NCBI GenBank assembly: GCA_964416645.1
Contig: CAYQEZ010000007.1
Span: 1-57,589 of the forward strand
DNA: 57,589 nucleotides
From: GCA-002282575 sp964416645
GTDB taxonomy: Bacteria; Pseudomonadota; Gammaproteobacteria; Thiomicrospirales; Thiomicrospiraceae
Direction: 5' to 3'
Below are positions 25,872 through 35,329 of the stretch, piece after piece. The notes under the pieces are model-generated. The model searched no databases. It saw only the letters and a list, made by a program, of their open reading frames with translations, and was not told the DNA's origin. Within the stretch, counting starts at the first letter, position 1; each line of letters starts with the position of its first letter. The translations under genes and the position numbers were made by a program.

Positions 25872-27431
25872 TCAGCGTCTGACTTTACGTTGCGAGGAGG
25901 ATGGAATTCCCATAGCTTCTCTGTATTTGGCTACCGTTCTTCGTGCAACACTGATCTTTATGCCTTCTAGTTTGTCGACTAAATCTTGATCGCTGATGGG
26001 CTTTTTAGGATCCTCGGCATCAATGAGCTGTTTAATGCGTGCTTTGATGGCAACCGCTGATTGATCTTGCGGACCGTATTGACTCACGCTACTAGAAAAA
26101 AAGTATTTGAGCTCATAAGTGCCTCGTGGTGTTTGCATGTATTTTTGTGTGGTGGCGCGTGAAATTGTCGATTCATGCAGACCGAGTGCATCGGCAACAT
26201 CGCGAAGTACCAACGGCTTCATGGCAACATCGCCTTCATCGAGGAATTTGGCTTGTTCAGCAACGAGGTAAGCTCCTACCTTGAGCAGTGTTTCCCCACG
26301 ACTTTGAATGCTTTTAATGAGTCCTCGTGCTTCTAACAGCTTTTCTTTCATAGCTTCGGCTTGTTCTTGGCTGCGATTGGATTTGTCTAGGTGTTTGAGC
26401 AGGTCTACATATTCGTTGTTTACGCGAACGCGCGGGTAAGCATTCGAATTTAGTTCCACCTTCCAGCCTTTTTTATCTCGTTTGATGATGAGGTCGGGAA
26501 TGATAACCTCTCGTTCACTGTCAGCAAAGCTCAAACCTGGTTTAGGGTTAAGAGATTGGATAAGGGCCATCAATGCGATCCAGCTCGCTTCATCGAGTCC
26601 ATAAACACGTTTTAATCGCGTAAAATCACCATGTGCAAACCAGTCAAAGCGTTCGCTGAGCATGCGAATCGTGGTATCAATCAATGCAGTTTGTGGCAGC
26701 ATCCCTTTGAGTTGAATCAGCAAACATTCTTGGATAGAGCGAGCACCGACACCAGCTGGATCAAAGTTATCTTGAATTAATGTTAATACGGTTTCAATAT
26801 CATCTTCGTTGGGCGTAAAGCGTTCATTCTCGCTGATGGCTTCAATCACTTGATCTAAATCGCTACTCAAATAGCCTTGTTCGTCTATTGAGTCAATGAG
26901 ATAGTAGGCAATGGCTTGTTGAATATCCGTTCCCCAAGTGAAGGTATCTACTTGCCATTTGAGATGACTGTACAGATCTTCATGCGCAGCGGTATAGCTT
27001 TCTGCAGGGGTGTAGTCATCATTTTCGTGATGAGAGGTAACCGAAAAATCTTCAAATTCACTCTGTTGAGTGGGTGCTTCATTGCCATCTTTGTCGAACA
27101 AGTCATCCCACTGACAATCCAGATTTTCAGTTAGATTATTGCGATGATCTATAGAGTGATCGTCGCTTACACTATTAAATTCACTTAATGTGTCAAATTC
27201 CGTATCCGCATCAATATCGTCAAAGTTCGTTAATTCAGCTGATTCGTTAGAGGATGAAGCGCTAGCATCGTCCATGTCCAGTTCGAGCATGATATTACTG
27301 TCTAAGGCTTCGCTAATGGCTTCTTGAAGTTCGATAGCTGAATGCTGCAAAATCTTAATTGATTGTTGCAGTTGCGGCGTGAGCTTGAGCTGTTGGCTGA
27401 CGTTAAACTGTAATCCTGGCAACATGGCCAT
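25872..27431 (-). CDS. rpoN: RNA polymerase sigma-54 factor
   Basis: Alternative sigma factor needing an AAA+ activator. The 519 residues show region I, rich in Gln and Leu (LQFNVSQQLKLTPQLQQSI), an acidic region II (about residues 50-150), the core-binding region, the helix-turn-helix, and the C-terminal RpoN box ARRTVAKYRE. The start at 27431 (MAMLPGLQ) has AAGGAAAG 6 nt upstream; the longer frame from 27473 is unlikely. It is not flanked by lptA/lptB or hpf/ptsN, its usual neighbours. Confidence 0.96.
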   Translation of the reverse strand: MAMLPGLQFNVSQQLKLTPQLQQSIKILQHSAIELQEAISEALDSNIMLELDMDDASASSSNESAELTNFDDIDADTEFDTLSEFNSVSDDHSIDHRNNLTENLDCQWDDLFDKDGNEAPTQQSEFEDFSVTSHHENDDYTPAESYTAAHEDLYSHLKWQVDTFTWGTDIQQAIAYYLIDSIDEQGYLSSDLDQVIEAISENERFTPNEDDIETVLTLIQDNFDPAGVGARSIQECLLIQLKGMLPQTALIDTTIRMLSERFDWFAHGDFTRLKRVYGLDEASWIALMALIQSLNPKPGLSFADSEREVIIPDLIIKRDKKGWKVELNSNAYPRVRVNNEYVDLLKHLDKSNRSQEQAEAMKEKLLEARGLIKSIQSRGETLLKVGAYLVAEQAKFLDEGDVAMKPLVLRDVADALGLHESTISRATTQKYMQTPRGTYELKYFFSSSVSQYGPQDQSAVAIKARIKQLIDAEDPKKPISDQDLVDKLEGIKISVARRTVAKYREAMGIPSSSQRKVRR

Positions 27432-27549
27432 GTGATACTTTCCTTGTAAAACGATTTTTAGCGTTTGTAGCAATAATATGCGTTATTTGTTATACGTGCA
27501 TTATAATACGCTTGTTGCCCTAGGGGTAAAGTTTAACGATGAGGAACTC

Positions 27550-27981
27550 ATGAAAGTATCAAAAAATGAGATGAAGCAATTGATTGATCGGTTGCCAGAG
27601 GATGCAGGTTGGGATGAATTGGTTTTTCAACTTTACCAAGAAGGTAAAGTGACTTTGGGTTTGGCTGAAAATGAGCGGGATCAACCCCTAACGCGAGAGC
27701 AATTCCAGCAACTGTTTATTCGTGCCGAGTCAGCACGCGAACAGCCCGTTGACATGCGTAATACCTTAATTTACCATCCTAGTAATACCACAACGATTGC
27801 TATGATAGCGGGTGTGATTGCTGCAGGTTTTGCTTTTGTTTTCCCTCCTATTGCTTGGTTAGCCGCTCCAGTGGCTTTCATTGGTGGCTTTATGGGGGTG
27901 TTAGCGGGTCAGCAACGTGCGTGGGTGGCTATGCTATTGGCGATGGTTACTTTAATGCCTTTTGCTTTAGCCGCTTTGTAA
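27550..27981 (+). CDS. unknown two-helix membrane protein with small N-terminal domain
   Basis: A 143-residue protein I do not recognise. The N-terminal part (about 1-50, EMKQLIDRLPEDAGWDELVFQL then EGKVTLGLAE) resembles small antitoxin-like or addiction-module helical domains, by eye only. After a polar linker there are two hydrophobic segments (about residues 83-105 and 108-140) rich in Ala, Gly and Phe. The ATG at 27550 has GAGGA 4 nt upstream. The frame is open from 27478, but a TATAAT at 27502-27507 suggests the promoter lies in that stretch. It diverges from rpoN and nearly touches the end of murB. Confidence 0.75.
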   Translation: MKVSKNEMKQLIDRLPEDAGWDELVFQLYQEGKVTLGLAENERDQPLTREQFQQLFIRAESAREQPVDMRNTLIYHPSNTTTIAMIAGVIAAGFAFVFPPIAWLAAPVAFIGGFMGVLAGQQRAWVAMLLAMVTLMPFALAAL

Positions 27982-27985
27982 GTGC

Positions 27986-29014
27986 TTACCAAACAACCAC
28001 TTCTTTTTCTAATGAGATAGAGAAGTGGTTGATGACTGCTTCACGAATCATTTCTGCTACGTTTAGAATATCTTTTCCGCTGGCTTTGCCATAGTTAACC
28101 AAAATCAGCGCGTGTTTGTGATAAGTTCCAACTTCATCAACGCGTCTCCCTTTCCATTGTGCTTTTTCTATAAGCCAAGCGGCTGGAACTTTAATACAAC
28201 CGTTCGTTAATTTATGTCCAGGCATGTCGGGATATTGTTGCTGTAATTGCTGGAAATGTTTCAGCGTAATGCTAGGATTTTTGAAAAAACTACCTGCACT
28301 GCCTAGTACGGCAGGATCGGGAATACGTTGTTGACGAAGGTTAATGACGGCATCGTAGACCATGCGTGGGCTGAAATCTTCCAATTTAAGACCAGGATTG
28401 TTGCTAAACATGGCTTCGTGTAAAGGTTCGTGTACCAGATTCGGCGTGCTATGTTTTAACAACCTAAATGTAACCCGATGTATGAGTACGCGATTGCTGA
28501 GCTGGTGTTTAAAGATGCTGTCTCGGTAAGCGAATTGACATTCATTTTTGCGTAGCTCTACACGGCGCCCATCGCGTAAGTCAAAACTTTGAATGCGCGT
28601 GATGGTATCCTGAACTTCAGCACCATAAGCGCCAATGTTTTGCACGGGAGCGGCACCAACTTTACCTGGAATGAGGGCAAGGTTTTCTAGGCCCCACCAG
28701 CCTTGTTCAACGGTATAAGTGACCAACTCGTGCCAAGACCGTCCAGCTCCTACCGATAACCATACAGAATGCTGATCTTCTTTAACCATTTTAATTTCGT
28801 CGTAATTGCAACTTAGCACTAGTGCGTCAAGGTCATGAGTGAGCAGTAAGTTGCTCCCACCACCCATGATCATCCAGGGTAATGAAGCCAGCTTAGGGTC
28901 TTGTCGTAGAGTAGGAATGGCACTGGCATGTTTAATTTCAGCAAAGTAGCGCGCTTTGCATGAAACACCAAAGGTATTGCGTTCTTTGAGATCGTAATTG
29001 GCATAAAGATACAT
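27986..29014 (-). CDS. murB: UDP-N-acetylenolpyruvoylglucosamine reductase
   Basis: FAD enzyme that reduces enolpyruvyl-UDP-GlcNAc to UDP-MurNAc. The 342 residues are of the long (E. coli, type I) form. NTFGVSCKARYF at the N-terminus, GGGSNLLL, GLENLALIPGKVGAAPVQNIGAYG (over about residues 105-128), CQFAYRDSIFKH and GSAGSFFKNP are all diagnostic. The frame is open to 29065 and would overlap the upstream gene; ATG 29014 avoids this and fits the family. The gene is probably co-transcribed with mfd and the CsiV-like gene. Confidence 0.95.
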   Translation of the reverse strand: MYLYANYDLKERNTFGVSCKARYFAEIKHASAIPTLRQDPKLASLPWMIMGGGSNLLLTHDLDALVLSCNYDEIKMVKEDQHSVWLSVGAGRSWHELVTYTVEQGWWGLENLALIPGKVGAAPVQNIGAYGAEVQDTITRIQSFDLRDGRRVELRKNECQFAYRDSIFKHQLSNRVLIHRVTFRLLKHSTPNLVHEPLHEAMFSNNPGLKLEDFSPRMVYDAVINLRQQRIPDPAVLGSAGSFFKNPSITLKHFQQLQQQYPDMPGHKLTNGCIKVPAAWLIEKAQWKGRRVDEVGTYHKHALILVNYGKASGKDILNVAEMIREAVINHFSISLEKEVVVW

Positions 29015-29034
29015 AGTGTTGATCTGCAATTGGT

Positions 29035-29661
29035 TTATGGGCGAACCATAAGTAATACGCCACACATAGGGTGGTCGAAATACTGTAGTTCGTTGAGTTT
29101 AACTTTGCGTGCTTCTTGCAATCGAAAACGCCATTGTTGACCTATGATGGATAATGGTAATTGTTGTTTGGCGGCAAAGGCAGAGGCAACCGAATCGGGC
29201 AACTGTTTTGTGCATTGTAGTTCTAACACAATATGCTCAAACTTTTGTTTGTAGAGTTTGACTTTCCCTGTTAAAGGAAGTCCGTTGCGACTGATGCCTT
29301 CTGGTAAACGCGTGTTTTTGGCAGCTTCACGTGATTCTGCTGGTTGAGACCATGCTAAGTGGGCAAGGATGGCAAACTCACCACTAGTGGTCAGTCTGCG
29401 CGCTGTCTCTTTCAGGGATAATTGCGAATCATTCAGTAATAAACGACCGCTATGACCAGCACTAAGTGATAGATCATTCTCATTCATATCAAGTTGCTCG
29501 GGTAGCGCTGGCCAGTGTTCACTTAACCATAAATTAGGATTTTTAGATTCAAATACAATCATTTCAATAACATAAGCTTGCGCGCTTGACAAGCTAGCGA
29601 ACATTAGGCTAAGGATGATCAGTAAGGTATTAATCCAGGAGGCAATCATGGGTAAACTCAT
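29035..29661 (-). CDS. CsiV-like periplasmic protein
   Basis: A 208-residue protein with an N-terminal signal sequence (NTLLIILSLMFASLSSAQA) followed by YVIEMIVFESKNPNLWLSEHWP, the typical start of the CsiV family. The Shewanella member binds peptidoglycan and supports stationary-phase survival, but the function here is inferred from family only. It lies 10 bp after mfd, its common neighbour in Gammaproteobacteria. The C-terminal FDHPMCGVLLMVRP is also typical. Start M1 (29661) or M5 (29649). Confidence 0.8.
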   Translation of the reverse strand: MSLPMIASWINTLLIILSLMFASLSSAQAYVIEMIVFESKNPNLWLSEHWPALPEQLDMNENDLSLSAGHSGRLLLNDSQLSLKETARRLTTSGEFAILAHLAWSQPAESREAAKNTRLPEGISRNGLPLTGKVKLYKQKFEHIVLELQCTKQLPDSVASAFAAKQQLPLSIIGQQWRFRLQEARKVKLNELQYFDHPMCGVLLMVRP

Positions 29662-29671
29662 TCTCTAAATA

Positions 29672-32600
29672 CTAAGTGGTGCTGAGTTGCATTAACAGTT
29701 CATCAACCGCTTTTAGCCGGTCGGTGGCAGTGCCGATGTCTCCAGACCATTTTAACTTGTTTGGTCCATCTAGTTTATAGATTTTTGGTTGTTGCTGAAT
29801 CAACTTGATCAGCTTCATGGGATCGACCGAAGTTTTTGCTAAAAAATGCAGTTTAATATGATTTGCGCTGCCTTCGATTTTGTGAATGCCTAAGCTCATG
29901 GCGCGATGTTTCAGTTGCATAATGGAAAATAGGTTCTTACATGCATCGGGTAATAAGCCAAAACGGTTCACCATTTCGATTTGCAGTTGATGCAGATCGG
30001 CTTGGTCTTCAGCGGCATTGATACGCTTATAGAGTACTAAACGAGCAGAGATGTCGGGCAAATAGTCATCGGGTATGAGTGCGGGAATGCCAAGATCCAC
30101 ATCACAATTGTCGTTATTGTCTTCTAAATTAGGTACTTCTCCACGACGATAGGCGCGTACCGCCTTGTCTAGTAGTTGTGTATAGAGTTCAAAACCAATT
30201 TCGTGCATTTGACCACTTTGTTCGTGACCCAATAGTTCACCCGCACCACGAATTTCAAGGTCTTGGCTAGCGAGAGCAAAGCCTGAACCGAGTTGATCAT
30301 GACGTGCAATGGCTTCAAGACGTTTGACGGCATCACTGCTTAATGCTTCCTTTGGTGGGGTAAATAAGTAGGCATAGGCTTTATGGTGCGAGCGTCCGAC
30401 TCGACCCCGTAATTGATGTAATTGAGCCAGACCAAATTTGTCAGCACGATGAATGAGGATAGTGTTGGCATTAGGGATATCGATTCCTGTTTCGATAATG
30501 GTGGTAGAAACAAGAATATTGTATTGCTGGTGATAAAAATCGCGCATCACTCGTTCCAATTCTCGTTCGGGCATTTGTCCGTGCGCCATGGCAATACGAG
30601 CGTCGGGCATGAGTTGGGTTAATTCTTCTACAAAAGCAGGCATACGTTCGACATCGTTGAAGAGTACGTAAACCTGCCCGCCACGACGTAGCTCACGAGT
30701 GCAAGCTTCTTTGGCTAAGGCTGGATTCCAGTCTTGCACGAAGGTTTGAATGGACTGTCGTTTCGCAGGCGGTGTGGCGATAATGGACATGTCTCTGAGT
30801 TGAGCAAAAGCCATTGAAAGGGTGCGCGGAATCGGCGTGGCGGTCATGGCGAGAATATCTACTTGTGTGCGTAGGCTTTTTAAGAATTCTTTTTGTTTAA
30901 CGCCAAAGCGATGTTCCTCATCAATAATAATGAGTCCTAAATCGTGGTAACGCATATCGCTTTGCAATAACTTATGCGTGCCAATGACGATATCTACCTT
31001 GCCTTCAGCGATTTGTTCAATAACTCTGGACTGATTGCTGGAGCCGCCGAAACGCGATAGTGATTCAATTTTGACTGGCCAGTCGGCAAAGCGGTCGCGA
31101 AAGTTTTGTAAATGTTGATTGGCCAATAAGGTTGTTGGAACCAGTACGACGACTTGTTTACCTCCATGTACCGCCATAAAAGCGGCACGCATAGCAACCT
31201 CTGTTTTGCCAAAACCAACATCACCACAGACCAAACGATCCATCGGACGGGGCGATTGCATATCTGCAATGACCGCATCAATGGCGTTTTGTTGGTCGGG
31301 TGTGGTTTCGAAAGCAAAGCCCGCACTGAAGCGCAGATAGTCAGCACCGGCATCGGCAAAGGCGTGGCCGCGCCGCGCTTCACGCGCCGCATAAAGATCG
31401 AGTAATTCAGCAGCGACATCGCGTACTTTTTCAATCGCTTGCTTACGTGCTTTGCTCCAGCGATCGTTGCCTAGTTTATGCCAAGGTGCATGATCAGCAT
31501 CGGCTCCAGCATACCGACTAATCAGGTGTAGATTCGTAATCGGGACGTATAACTTATCGCCACCTGCATATTCCAGTGCAACAAATTCACGCGGAATATC
31601 ACCAAGCGTTAGGGTTTCTAAGCCACCATATCGACCTACACCATGTTCTAGATGCACGACGGGCGAGCCTATATCTAGTTCTGCAAGTGAACGAATACCA
31701 TCGGTAAAGTCTTGATGTGCACTGCGTTTACGTCGCCGTGTTTGCCTTACTTGGCTGGTGTAAAGTGAAACTTCACTAATGACAACAAGGTTATCTAACC
31801 ACATATTCTGGGTAAGTGGAGCGACAGTTAGATAGAGTCCAGCCGCTTCTGCCGTTAGAAAGTCTGACCAGCTTTCTGCACGCATTGCTTTGAGTTGAGA
31901 TTTTTGTAGCAGTTCAATCAGTACTTCTCGTCGTCCGACGGATTCGGCAACCAATAACACTTTAGTGTTGCTATCTAGCTTGGGCAGCCAGTCGGCGAGT
32001 CGCCATAGAGCGTCACTTCGACTAGGATCGATACTGAGATCGGGAAGAGGTTTCATCAGCCAGTGTTGGCTGTTGTCGGCTTTAGTTTCGCTAGTGAGTT
32101 CGATGCGGTAATAGGGCTTCATGCGTCCTAACAAATCGTTTGCAGCTAGGAAACCGCGATTGGGTGGTAATAGCGGGTGATTGGGGTCGAGTTTGCCGAT
32201 ACTGTAACGCTCTTCAACATCGCGATAAAAAGCTTCCGCCGAATTCACTACTTGACCCACCCAAACTAGGTGTGTGTCAGCGGTGAGATAGTCGGTAATG
32301 GCGCTAAGTTGTTCAAAGAATAAGGGTAAGTAATACTCTAAGCCACTGGCGTTTTGCCCCTTAGAAACTGCTTGATAAAGCCAGTTGGTGCGAGTGTTAC
32401 TGTCGGGAAAGGCATCGCGCCATTGTTGACGAAACAAGTGAATGGTGTCGCTATCTAGCGGATATTCTTTGGCAGGCAGTAGGGTAATAGAGTCTATTTT
32501 TTGTGTGGTTAGCTGGGTGCTGACATCGAATTCACGTATGGAATCAATCTCATCGTCCAACCAGTCAATGCGTAGTGGTTGGTCTCCGCCCATTGGGAAG

Positions 32601-33109
32601 ACATCAAGTAATGCCCCTCTAAGTGCATACTCACCATGTTCCATCACCTGACTCACCCGTTGATAACCGTTGGCTTCTAAGTTGCGGGTAAATTCATGGC
32701 GATTAATTGATTGACCCGTTGAAAGAACAAAGCTGCGGCTTAACAAATAGCTCGATGGAATGAGCTGGTGCATCAGGGTTGTGATCTGTGCAATCAGAAA
32801 TCTTGGTGGCGTTGTCGCTTGACGATAGAGCGCTTGTAGTCGCGCTGAAATGATGTCTTGATGTGGCGAAAAGCGGTCGTAAGGCAGTGTTTCCCAGTCT
32901 GGAAAAAGTAGAGCGCTTTCTTGGCTATAAAAATTGAGTTCATTAGCAAGTTGTTGTGCTTGTTGAGCGCTATCGGTGATAACGAGAAGCGGTTTATTCA
33001 GTGATGAGCCTAATTCAGCTAGCGCTAATGCAATGCCTGCATCGCTTAATCCAGACCAATAGAGTGTTTTATGTTGTTGTTGATTCCATTGAGGTAATAT
33101 GAAAGCCAC
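29672..33109 (-). CDS. mfd: transcription-repair coupling factor
   Basis: ATP-driven translocase that removes stalled RNA polymerase and recruits UvrAB. The 1145 residues match E. coli Mfd. Domains in order: UvrB-like region (about residues 1-340), RNA polymerase interaction domain (DIGSPVVHLEHGVGRYGGLE, about 475-495), the RecG-like helicase with Walker A GDVGFGKTEVAMRA, DEEH box and QLRGRVGRSHHKAYAY, then the C-terminal regulatory domain. It heads a minus-strand mfd-csiV-murB run. Confidence 0.97.
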   Translation of the reverse strand: MAFILPQWNQQQHKTLYWSGLSDAGIALALAELGSSLNKPLLVITDSAQQAQQLANELNFYSQESALLFPDWETLPYDRFSPHQDIISARLQALYRQATTPPRFLIAQITTLMHQLIPSSYLLSRSFVLSTGQSINRHEFTRNLEANGYQRVSQVMEHGEYALRGALLDVFPMGGDQPLRIDWLDDEIDSIREFDVSTQLTTQKIDSITLLPAKEYPLDSDTIHLFRQQWRDAFPDSNTRTNWLYQAVSKGQNASGLEYYLPLFFEQLSAITDYLTADTHLVWVGQVVNSAEAFYRDVEERYSIGKLDPNHPLLPPNRGFLAANDLLGRMKPYYRIELTSETKADNSQHWLMKPLPDLSIDPSRSDALWRLADWLPKLDSNTKVLLVAESVGRREVLIELLQKSQLKAMRAESWSDFLTAEAAGLYLTVAPLTQNMWLDNLVVISEVSLYTSQVRQTRRRKRSAHQDFTDGIRSLAELDIGSPVVHLEHGVGRYGGLETLTLGDIPREFVALEYAGGDKLYVPITNLHLISRYAGADADHAPWHKLGNDRWSKARKQAIEKVRDVAAELLDLYAAREARRGHAFADAGADYLRFSAGFAFETTPDQQNAIDAVIADMQSPRPMDRLVCGDVGFGKTEVAMRAAFMAVHGGKQVVVLVPTTLLANQHLQNFRDRFADWPVKIESLSRFGGSSNQSRVIEQIAEGKVDIVIGTHKLLQSDMRYHDLGLIIIDEEHRFGVKQKEFLKSLRTQVDILAMTATPIPRTLSMAFAQLRDMSIIATPPAKRQSIQTFVQDWNPALAKEACTRELRRGGQVYVLFNDVERMPAFVEELTQLMPDARIAMAHGQMPERELERVMRDFYHQQYNILVSTTIIETGIDIPNANTILIHRADKFGLAQLHQLRGRVGRSHHKAYAYLFTPPKEALSSDAVKRLEAIARHDQLGSGFALASQDLEIRGAGELLGHEQSGQMHEIGFELYTQLLDKAVRAYRRGEVPNLEDNNDNCDVDLGIPALIPDDYLPDISARLVLYKRINAAEDQADLHQLQIEMVNRFGLLPDACKNLFSIMQLKHRAMSLGIHKIEGSANHIKLHFLAKTSVDPMKLIKLIQQQPKIYKLDGPNKLKWSGDIGTATDRLKAVDELLMQLSTT

Positions 33110-33213
33110 CAGAAATGTCCATGTTTTGTGAGTTTATACTGAGTTCCATTATAGCATTTGCTGATTTTTTAGGGTTTTGTTGTTCTTGTTTGATTCATTT
33201 GTGTACTGATGAA

Positions 33214-33231
33214 TTGTATCGTTTGATACAA
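33214..33231. promoter_or_regulatory. perfect palindrome over the predicted sqr promoter
   Basis: TTGTATC-GTTT-GATACAA is an 18-bp sequence with 7-bp perfect arms. TACAAT (33227-33232) inside its right arm is a good -10, so a protein bound here would compete with RNA polymerase. Candidate operator for sulfide or redox control of sqr (inference). Confidence 0.5.
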
Positions 33232-33269
33232 TGTTGACTAATGACAAAAAATTATCACAGGAAAAACAG

Positions 33270-34565
33270 ATGGCAACAATCGTCATTGTTGGTGCGGGTA
33301 TTGGCGGGATGCCAATGGCCTATGAAATGAAGCGTCAATTAGGTTCCCTGCACACTGTTAAGGTCGTTTCAGCGCTTGATCAGTTTCAATTTACGCCATC
33401 TAATCCTTGGGTTGGTGTTGGCTGGCGCACTGCGGAGGATATATCTGTTCCTTTGGAGCCTGCGTTAACGCGTAAAGGCATTGAATTTATTCATGCCACA
33501 GTAACGGAAATTAAACCGAAAGAAAATTATCTTGTGCTTGCTGATGGTCGTCGTGTTGATTATGACTATGTTATTTTGGCAACAGGTCCTTATTTGGCTT
33601 TTGAAGAAGTTGAAGGATTAGGGCCATCAAGTCATGGAGGTCATACTGTATCTGTGTGCACGACGGGGCATTCTTTAGAAGCCTTTGAGGGTTGGGAAGC
33701 TTTTTGCCAGCAACCTGCTCCCATTGTGGTTGGTGCGGTGCAAGGTGCTTCTTGTTTTGGTCCTGCTTACGAATATGCCATGATTATGGATACGGATTTG
33801 CGTAAACGTAAAATTCGTAAGGATGTCAAAATGACCTTCGTTACCTCGGAACCTTATATTGGTCATTTGGGTTTGGGTGGAGTAGGTGATTCCAAAGGGA
33901 TGCTAGAAAGTATCATGCGTCAGCGCCACATTAACTGGATTTGTAATGCGAAAGTGAGCAAAATCGAACAGGGAATGATGTATGTGGATGAGCATGATAG
34001 TAATGGTAATCTGATCAAGTCACACCAATTACCTTTTGGTTATTCGATGATGTTACCCGCTTTCAAGGGACCTAAGTTCTTACAACAAGCCGATGAGCAA
34101 CTAGCCAACCCTCGGGGTATGGTTAAAGTGGATCAATTTAATCGTAACCCTGCTTACCACAATATTTATGCTTTGGGGGTAGTGGTGGCTATTCCGCCTG
34201 TGGAGGCAACGCCAGTTCCTATTGGTACGCCTAAAACGGGTCTGATGATTGAAGGCATGATGACGGCTATTTGTCATAATATTGAAAATCAATTGGCTGG
34301 TAAGGCACCGTGTGAAGAAGCAACATGGAATACCATTTGTCTTGCTGATTTGGGCGATACGGGTGCCGCTTTTGTCGCGCTACCGCAAATTCCTCCGCGT
34401 AATTTAACTTGGGCAAAACAAGGGAAATGGGTTCATTTAGCTAAAATTGCTTTCGAGAAATATTTTATTCGCAATATGAAGAATGGTAATTCAGAGCCGA
34501 TTTATCAGAAATATGTTATGAAGATGTTAGGTATTGTGCGCTTAAAATCGGAAGAAAAGCGATAG
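33270..34565 (+). CDS. sqr: sulfide:quinone oxidoreductase
   Basis: Membrane-associated flavoprotein that oxidises sulfide and passes electrons to quinone. The 431 residues begin with a Rossmann motif IVIVGAGIGGMPMA. The three cysteines expected for the redox centre are visible: C130 (TVSVC), C162 (GASCFGPAYE) and C357 (NTICLADLG). FVTSEPYIGHLGLGGVGDSKG and the amphipathic C-terminus (WVHLAKIAFEKYF) for membrane attachment also match SQRs such as the Aquifex enzyme. I do not assign the SQR type. The start ATG 33270 follows AGGAAAA; the frame from 33231 is less likely. It is transcribed alone, divergent from mfd. Confidence 0.92.
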   Translation: MATIVIVGAGIGGMPMAYEMKRQLGSLHTVKVVSALDQFQFTPSNPWVGVGWRTAEDISVPLEPALTRKGIEFIHATVTEIKPKENYLVLADGRRVDYDYVILATGPYLAFEEVEGLGPSSHGGHTVSVCTTGHSLEAFEGWEAFCQQPAPIVVGAVQGASCFGPAYEYAMIMDTDLRKRKIRKDVKMTFVTSEPYIGHLGLGGVGDSKGMLESIMRQRHINWICNAKVSKIEQGMMYVDEHDSNGNLIKSHQLPFGYSMMLPAFKGPKFLQQADEQLANPRGMVKVDQFNRNPAYHNIYALGVVVAIPPVEATPVPIGTPKTGLMIEGMMTAICHNIENQLAGKAPCEEATWNTICLADLGDTGAAFVALPQIPPRNLTWAKQGKWVHLAKIAFEKYFIRNMKNGNSEPIYQKYVMKMLGIVRLKSEEKR

Positions 34566-34626
34566 CTTGAATGCCTTTTTAGGTTCGAAATAAGCGCATC
34601 ACATTTATTTAGCGTCGAGGGAGATG

Positions 34627-34653
34627 AGCCATGATTCATGGCTGTGGTATGAT
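34627..34653 (+). promoter_or_regulatory. hairpin and extended -10 before the TRIC-family gene
   Basis: AGCCATG-ATT-CATGGCT (34627-34643) forms a 7-bp hairpin, followed at once by an extended -10 element TGGTATGAT (34645-34653). No good -35 is seen. The hairpin has no T run and so is not a terminator for sqr. Confidence 0.35.
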
Positions 34654-34690
34654 GGTGTGATGTTTTTATCGGTATCGGAATCCTTCTTGC

Positions 34691-35302
34691 ATGCTTGATC
34701 CTTTGTTGTTATCACTTGATTTAATGGGCACAGTGGTGTTCGCGATCACGGGTTTATTGGCTGCTAGTCGCCACCATTTAGATTTATTCGGTGCTCTGGT
34801 TTTGGCGATGGTGACTGCTGTAGGAGGGGGAACACTTAGGGATTTAATTTTGGGTGTTCCCGTATTTTGGTTGATGCATACTGAATATCTCTACTTGATT
34901 ATTGTAACAACCGTTTTAGTGGCTATTTACCGTCGCACCCATGTCATTCCCATGAAGGTCTTGCTGCTACTTGATGCAATTGGGTTGGCAGTATTTACAA
35001 TTATTGGTGCGCAAAAAGCACTGGCATTGGGTTATGCTGATGTTATTGCTGTGATGATGGGCATTATGACGGGTGTGGTTGGCGGCATGATTCGCGATAT
35101 TTTGGTGGGAGAAGTTCCGCTCATTTTACGTCAAGAAATTTATGCTACTGCCTCGTTTTTAGGTGCAACAGTTTATGTGCTTGCAAATCATTGGATTAGT
35201 TTATTCGAATTAGTGATTGCCTTATCTATGTTGGCCACTTTGGTTGCTCGCTTAGGAGGCGTTTTTCTAGGCTGGCGTTTACCCAAATTTATTACCACCT
35301 AA
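34691..35302 (+). CDS. TRIC/UPF0126 family inner-membrane protein
   Basis: A 203-residue protein with about seven hydrophobic helices and two repeats of a glycine-rich motif: AVGGGTLRDLILG (about residues 44-56) and VGGMIRDILVGEVPL (about 128-142). This repeat pattern defines the prokaryotic TRIC family (YicG/YadS type). Some members act as trimeric cation channels; others have been linked to glycine or other small-solute transport. Substrate unknown here. It appears to be single, 27 bp before the lol genes. Confidence 0.88.
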   Translation: MLDPLLLSLDLMGTVVFAITGLLAASRHHLDLFGALVLAMVTAVGGGTLRDLILGVPVFWLMHTEYLYLIIVTTVLVAIYRRTHVIPMKVLLLLDAIGLAVFTIIGAQKALALGYADVIAVMMGIMTGVVGGMIRDILVGEVPLILRQEIYATASFLGATVYVLANHWISLFELVIALSMLATLVARLGGVFLGWRLPKFITT

Positions 35303-35329
35303 GTGTTTTAGTGAATTACTTACAGGATT

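Noticed and set aside
33214..33269. Longer sqr start at ATG 33231
   Set aside because: It would start inside the palindrome and -10 box. ATG 33270 has a ribosome site and gives the family N-terminus MATIVIVGAG.
34180..34210. Possible loss of a redox cysteine in SQR (GVVVAIPP)
   Set aside because: As I recall, the Aquifex SQR also lacks cysteine there. The three expected cysteines are present at C130, C162 and C357.
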